Source: AV40 sp038230255
GTDB lineage: Bacteria > Verrucomicrobiota > Verrucomicrobiia > Chthoniobacterales > UBA10450
Reading direction: 5' to 3'
Assembly: GCA_038230255.1 (NCBI GenBank)
Contig: JBBRNP010000004.1
Coordinates: 62,001-126,000 of the forward strand
DNA: 64,000 nucleotides
A model generated the notes under the pieces. The model was not told the origin of the DNA. It saw only the letters and a program-made list of their open reading frames with translations, and did not search any database. How positions within the stretch are numbered: the stretch's first letter is position 1; every line of letters begins with the position of its first letter. The translations under genes and the position numbers were made by a program. Positions 61,413 through 64,000 of this stretch are shown piece after piece.

Positions 61413-63065
61413 TCACGGCTGATTACGCCGCTCTAACTTTAGCGCCGTTTCATACTCTTGGGCCGCTCGTTCTACGTCGCCCTTCTGCTTTAATGCAGTG
61501 CCCAAATTATAATGGGCGTTGGAATCGTCAGGACGAAGGTGCAAGGCCTGCACATATTGGGCGATGGCTCGATCGACATCTTGCTTGGCCATGAACGCGT
61601 TTCCGAGAACAATGTGTGCGTCGGGTTCACCGGGCTGAATCTTCAAGGCTTCTTCGCACTGCCGTATCGCTTCATCGGCGTCTCCTTTTTGCAATAAAGC
61701 GCTGCCGAGATTGTAATGCGCCTCGGGATAATCAGGATGCAACCGAAGCGATTGTTGGTACTCCTCGATCGCGTTCTCGATATTGCCTTTTTCGAATTGA
61801 ACCACGCCGAGATTGTTGTAGGCCATCCAGCAATCTGGATTTTTCGCAATCGTCGTTCGCCAGAGCGTTTCCAAATCATGATAAGTCGCGCTTTGCCGCC
61901 AGGTCAGCAGAGCGAGGCAGATTAGAATTGCGAGGCTGCTGCTGCGGACCAGCCACTGCAACGTCTTGCTCGACCGACCTAATGTCATCAAGCCCGCAGA
62001 AGCGAGCGCGATCGGGCCGATGCTGGCCAGATACTGATAATGATCGGCTACGAAAGTGTAGCGAAACGTATAAAGCATGATAAAGCCGAGCAGCGGGCCC
62101 AGCGTTGCCACAAAAAACAATGCCGCCACCTCGACGCTGCGGCCAAAAAAGCGACGGCCGTAAAGGATGATCACAACGGCGGCGACAACAGCAATCAGCC
62201 ATGAGTAAGCAATAGGATTCGTCGCATCGATCTGCCATTGCGGATAAATGAACGTAAGCTTCGCCGGCCAAAATATTTTGCCGAGGTAAAACCAAACAGC
62301 GCGACTCGCGATCAGCAGCCGCTCGACCGGTCCGAGGGAAACAAGCATCCGTGTGCCTTGATGATATTTCTCCCACCAAACAGCGACCAAACCGATACCG
62401 AGCGCGAGGACAACGAACGGAATAATTTCCACAAGGGCACGGAGTCCGATCGGTTTCTTTTTCAGCCAGCGAATCAAAAGCAACGCCGCCGGTAAGGTAC
62501 AGGCTGTGGCTTTGGCGGAGAGCGCGAGCAAAAACAATACGAGCGCGGCAACGTACAGAGTCCGGCGATGCTTATCCGTTGCATCGACATATTCGGTCCA
62601 CGTCAACAGAGTGAGCAAAAAGAAGAAGCCCATCAGAACATTCTTCAGCTCCGAAATCCACGCGACCGATTCAACTTGGACCGGGTGCAACGCGAAGATT
62701 GCCGCAGCCAACCATGCGCCTGGCATTTTCAGCCGGACCAGGATGCACCAAACGAGAAACGCATTGCCAAGGTGAAGCAGGATGTTCACCCAATGATATC
62801 CCGCCGGATTTAAGTCCCAGAGCGAGCGCTCGATTCGTAGTACTGTGTAGGCCAACGGAAAATATTGAGACGGGGCGTCGAGCGAAAACCAGATTCGGCG
62901 TAACCCGTCCGGAGCGGTGAGCAGGGAGTTGTGAGTGACGTACCGATCGTCGTCCCAAATGAATCCGCCGAGCAAGGCGGGCCGGTAGACAAGGACCGTT
63001 AAGATCGACAGCGCCGCGGCGCCTAGCCAACCGACGGCACACGGACTAAAAAAGAAGCGGCGCAT
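61413..63065 (-). CDS. TMTC-like membrane protein with C-terminal TPR repeats
   Basis: A 550-residue protein. The first outer loop GGFIWDDDRYVTHNSLL (Asp38-40) and HPVQVESVAWISELKN match TMTC-type and related bacterial GT-C proteins (O-mannosyltransferase-like). Around ten membrane helices fill residues ~10-405. Residues ~418-545 hold four clear TPRs (for example AYNNLGVVQFEKGNIENAIE, AHYNLGSALLQKGDADEAIR). In eukaryotic TMTCs the TPRs lie in the ER lumen; here they would be periplasmic and may select the acceptor. An inverted copy of the TGTCGATCTT word sits near the 5' end. Confidence 0.85.
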   Translation of the reverse strand: MRRFFFSPCAVGWLGAAALSILTVLVYRPALLGGFIWDDDRYVTHNSLLTAPDGLRRIWFSLDAPSQYFPLAYTVLRIERSLWDLNPAGYHWVNILLHLGNAFLVWCILVRLKMPGAWLAAAIFALHPVQVESVAWISELKNVLMGFFFLLTLLTWTEYVDATDKHRRTLYVAALVLFLLALSAKATACTLPAALLLIRWLKKKPIGLRALVEIIPFVVLALGIGLVAVWWEKYHQGTRMLVSLGPVERLLIASRAVWFYLGKIFWPAKLTFIYPQWQIDATNPIAYSWLIAVVAAVVIILYGRRFFGRSVEVAALFFVATLGPLLGFIMLYTFRYTFVADHYQYLASIGPIALASAGLMTLGRSSKTLQWLVRSSSLAILICLALLTWRQSATYHDLETLWRTTIAKNPDCWMAYNNLGVVQFEKGNIENAIEEYQQSLRLHPDYPEAHYNLGSALLQKGDADEAIRQCEEALKIQPGEPDAHIVLGNAFMAKQDVDRAIAQYVQALHLRPDDSNAHYNLGTALKQKGDVERAAQEYETALKLERRNQP

Positions 63066-63126
63066 TCGAAGGCGATATTAACCCCGGCTCTACCGCCGCG
63101 ACAATTTCACGATTCCAAAAAACAAA

Positions 63127-63155
63127 CGGCCGGGTCCCGTGCAGGAACCCGGCCG
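63127..63155 (-). terminator. Intrinsic terminator of the TonB-dependent receptor gene
   Basis: CGGCCGGGT (63127-63135) and ACCCGGCCG (63147-63155) form a 9-bp stem with an 11-nt loop. Read on the minus strand it is followed by TTTGTTTTTTGG. It lies 28 bp after the receptor stop codon. Confidence 0.85.
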
Positions 63156-63182
63156 CTGAATTGTTGAAGTTTTACGAAGTGA

Positions 63183-64000
63183 TTAGAACCGTTTCTTGAT
63201 GCCGACGAACCAGAGACGGCCTTTGTTGTTGGCGGTTGACTGGTCGAAGCCGTTTTCGAAGGCAGCAGCCACGAATGGCGGCTGTTCGTCGGTCACGTTG
63301 TCTAGGCCAACCGTGATCGTCACATTGTTCAGGAAGGACCTCCATCCGCACGGATTGTACTCGGCGGTGGAGACCGGCATCACATTCTTCTCCTTGCCCT
63401 CCTTCATCCTCACGTTCTTGCCGCCATCCTTGGCATATCCCGCCACTTCGGTTTGGGCCGCAGGCGGTGGCAGGTTAAACGTGTAATTGAGAATCAGGTC
63501 CAAGGTGACCCATTCGCGAACCTTCCGATCGGTCGTGCCGATGCAAGGTACGAATCCCGGATCGCCCGGCCGCGGAACCACACCCCCCGGGAACTCGGCG
63601 GCGTCGTGCAGCAAGCCCGAGAGCTTGGAGCAGTTCCCGAACTGATCCGGAGCGAAGCCAGGCCGTGTCCTCAAATCGCCGAAGGTGAAGGCCGCATTGT
63701 CCCAGTACTGGCCGATGAAATGGACCACCGCACCGGCATCGATGCCTTGCATCCACGAACCGGACGGGCCGTCGTAGAACAAGCTGGCGTACCAGCGGTT
63801 ATGCGTGAAGGAGCCGCCGCCGCCAGGGCCTTGGAAGCCGCCACCGAACTTGCCAACGGCGGTTAGCCGCTTGCCGTTCGGAACAGCCTGGACGTCCACA
63901 TCAGCCATGTAGGTTTCGTTCCAAGTCGCGGTAACCGTTCCCCAGTCGCCGTGGCCGAGTCGCGAAGTATCGAATATCTCGACGGCTTCGAAATCCCAGG
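63183..64000 (-). CDS. TonB-dependent receptor, C-terminal part (5' truncated)
   Basis: The frame is open to the right edge, so the gene begins beyond the window; the Met at 63908 is internal (upstream codons read TVTATWNETY). Alternating beta strands with turns, GWRSFLNNVTITVGLDNVTD near the end and the terminal GRLWFVGIKKRF, closing in Phe, are the signature of an outer membrane TonB-dependent receptor barrel. Such receptors import chelated metals or glycans using ExbB/ExbD energy. An insert of Lys/Glu/Gly residues near 63370-63430 separates two strands. Ligand unknown. Confidence 0.85.
   Translation of the reverse strand, partial: WDFEAVEIFDTSRLGHGDWGTVTATWNETYMADVDVQAVPNGKRLTAVGKFGGGFQGPGGGGSFTHNRWYASLFYDGPSGSWMQGIDAGAVVHFIGQYWDNAAFTFGDLRTRPGFAPDQFGNCSKLSGLLHDAAEFPGGVVPRPGDPGFVPCIGTTDRKVREWVTLDLILNYTFNLPPPAAQTEVAGYAKDGGKNVRMKEGKEKNVMPVSTAEYNPCGWRSFLNNVTITVGLDNVTDEQPPFVAAAFENGFDQSTANNKGRLWFVGIKKRF

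Overview
The window comes from a bacterial chromosome of moderate to high GC content and is almost fully coding; no stretch over 300 bases lacks a gene. The best taxonomic clue is the SOS operator: copies of TGTTC-N4-GAACA (7664-7677 perfect, 6887-6900 one mismatch) lie upstream of lexA and of an imuA-imuB pair, and this is the LexA motif described for Verrucomicrobiota. The outer membrane genes (LptD-like, ExbB/ExbD, TonB-dependent receptor) fit a diderm of that phylum. Placement in the Chthoniobacterales/Spartobacteria group is an inference.

Layout. 1-6.8 kb (+): end of a secreted trypsin-like protease with a dockerin-like tail, a methyltransferase, a MATE exporter and a tricorn-type protease. 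6.8-8.9 kb (+): the SOS segment, lexA then imuA and a truncated imuB. 8.9-21.3 kb: a long minus-strand run read from parB down through an M28 peptidase, a parvulin, a tailed beta-hydroxyacid dehydrogenase, ygfZ, a winged-helix regulator, glgE, exbB, exbD and a TPR protein to an aquaporin. 21.3-33.4 kb: housekeeping and envelope genes (MqnD-like, DegT aminotransferase, tRNA-Tyr, RRM protein, an active/degenerate ketosynthase pair, LptD-like, ugd, rsmB, M29 aminopeptidase). 33.4-43.9 kb: a 1115-residue TPR/transmembrane/beta-repeat protein, coaX, hemB, a PD-(D/E)XK-like protein, gpmI, a degenerate alkaline phosphatase and two small secreted proteins. 43.9-63.1 kb: an envelope glycosylation region with nine polytopic GT-C-like proteins, two polyprenyl-phosphate GT2 enzymes, an epimerase/dehydratase and a methyltransferase; three of the GT-C genes are paralogs. 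63.2-64 kb: 3' end of a TonB-dependent receptor gene.

Most striking signal: the 10-mer TGTCGATCTT (reverse complement AAGATCGACA) occurs 28 times by hand count, where about 0.1 would be expected for a random 10-mer on both strands. Of these, 22 are on the + strand and 6 on the - strand. The bias follows the chromosome strand and not the coding strand. The copies fall in three reading frames and in short gaps between genes. This looks like a polar genome-wide DNA signal (FtsK/KOPS-like, Chi-like or uptake-like) that I do not recognise from the literature.

How the genes fit together: ugd, the DegT aminotransferase and the SDR epimerase could supply nucleotide sugars; the GT2 enzymes would load sugars on a polyprenyl phosphate; the GT-C proteins would transfer them on the outer face of the inner membrane. 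ExbB/ExbD would energise receptors such as the one at the right edge. These links are inferred from family roles and position.
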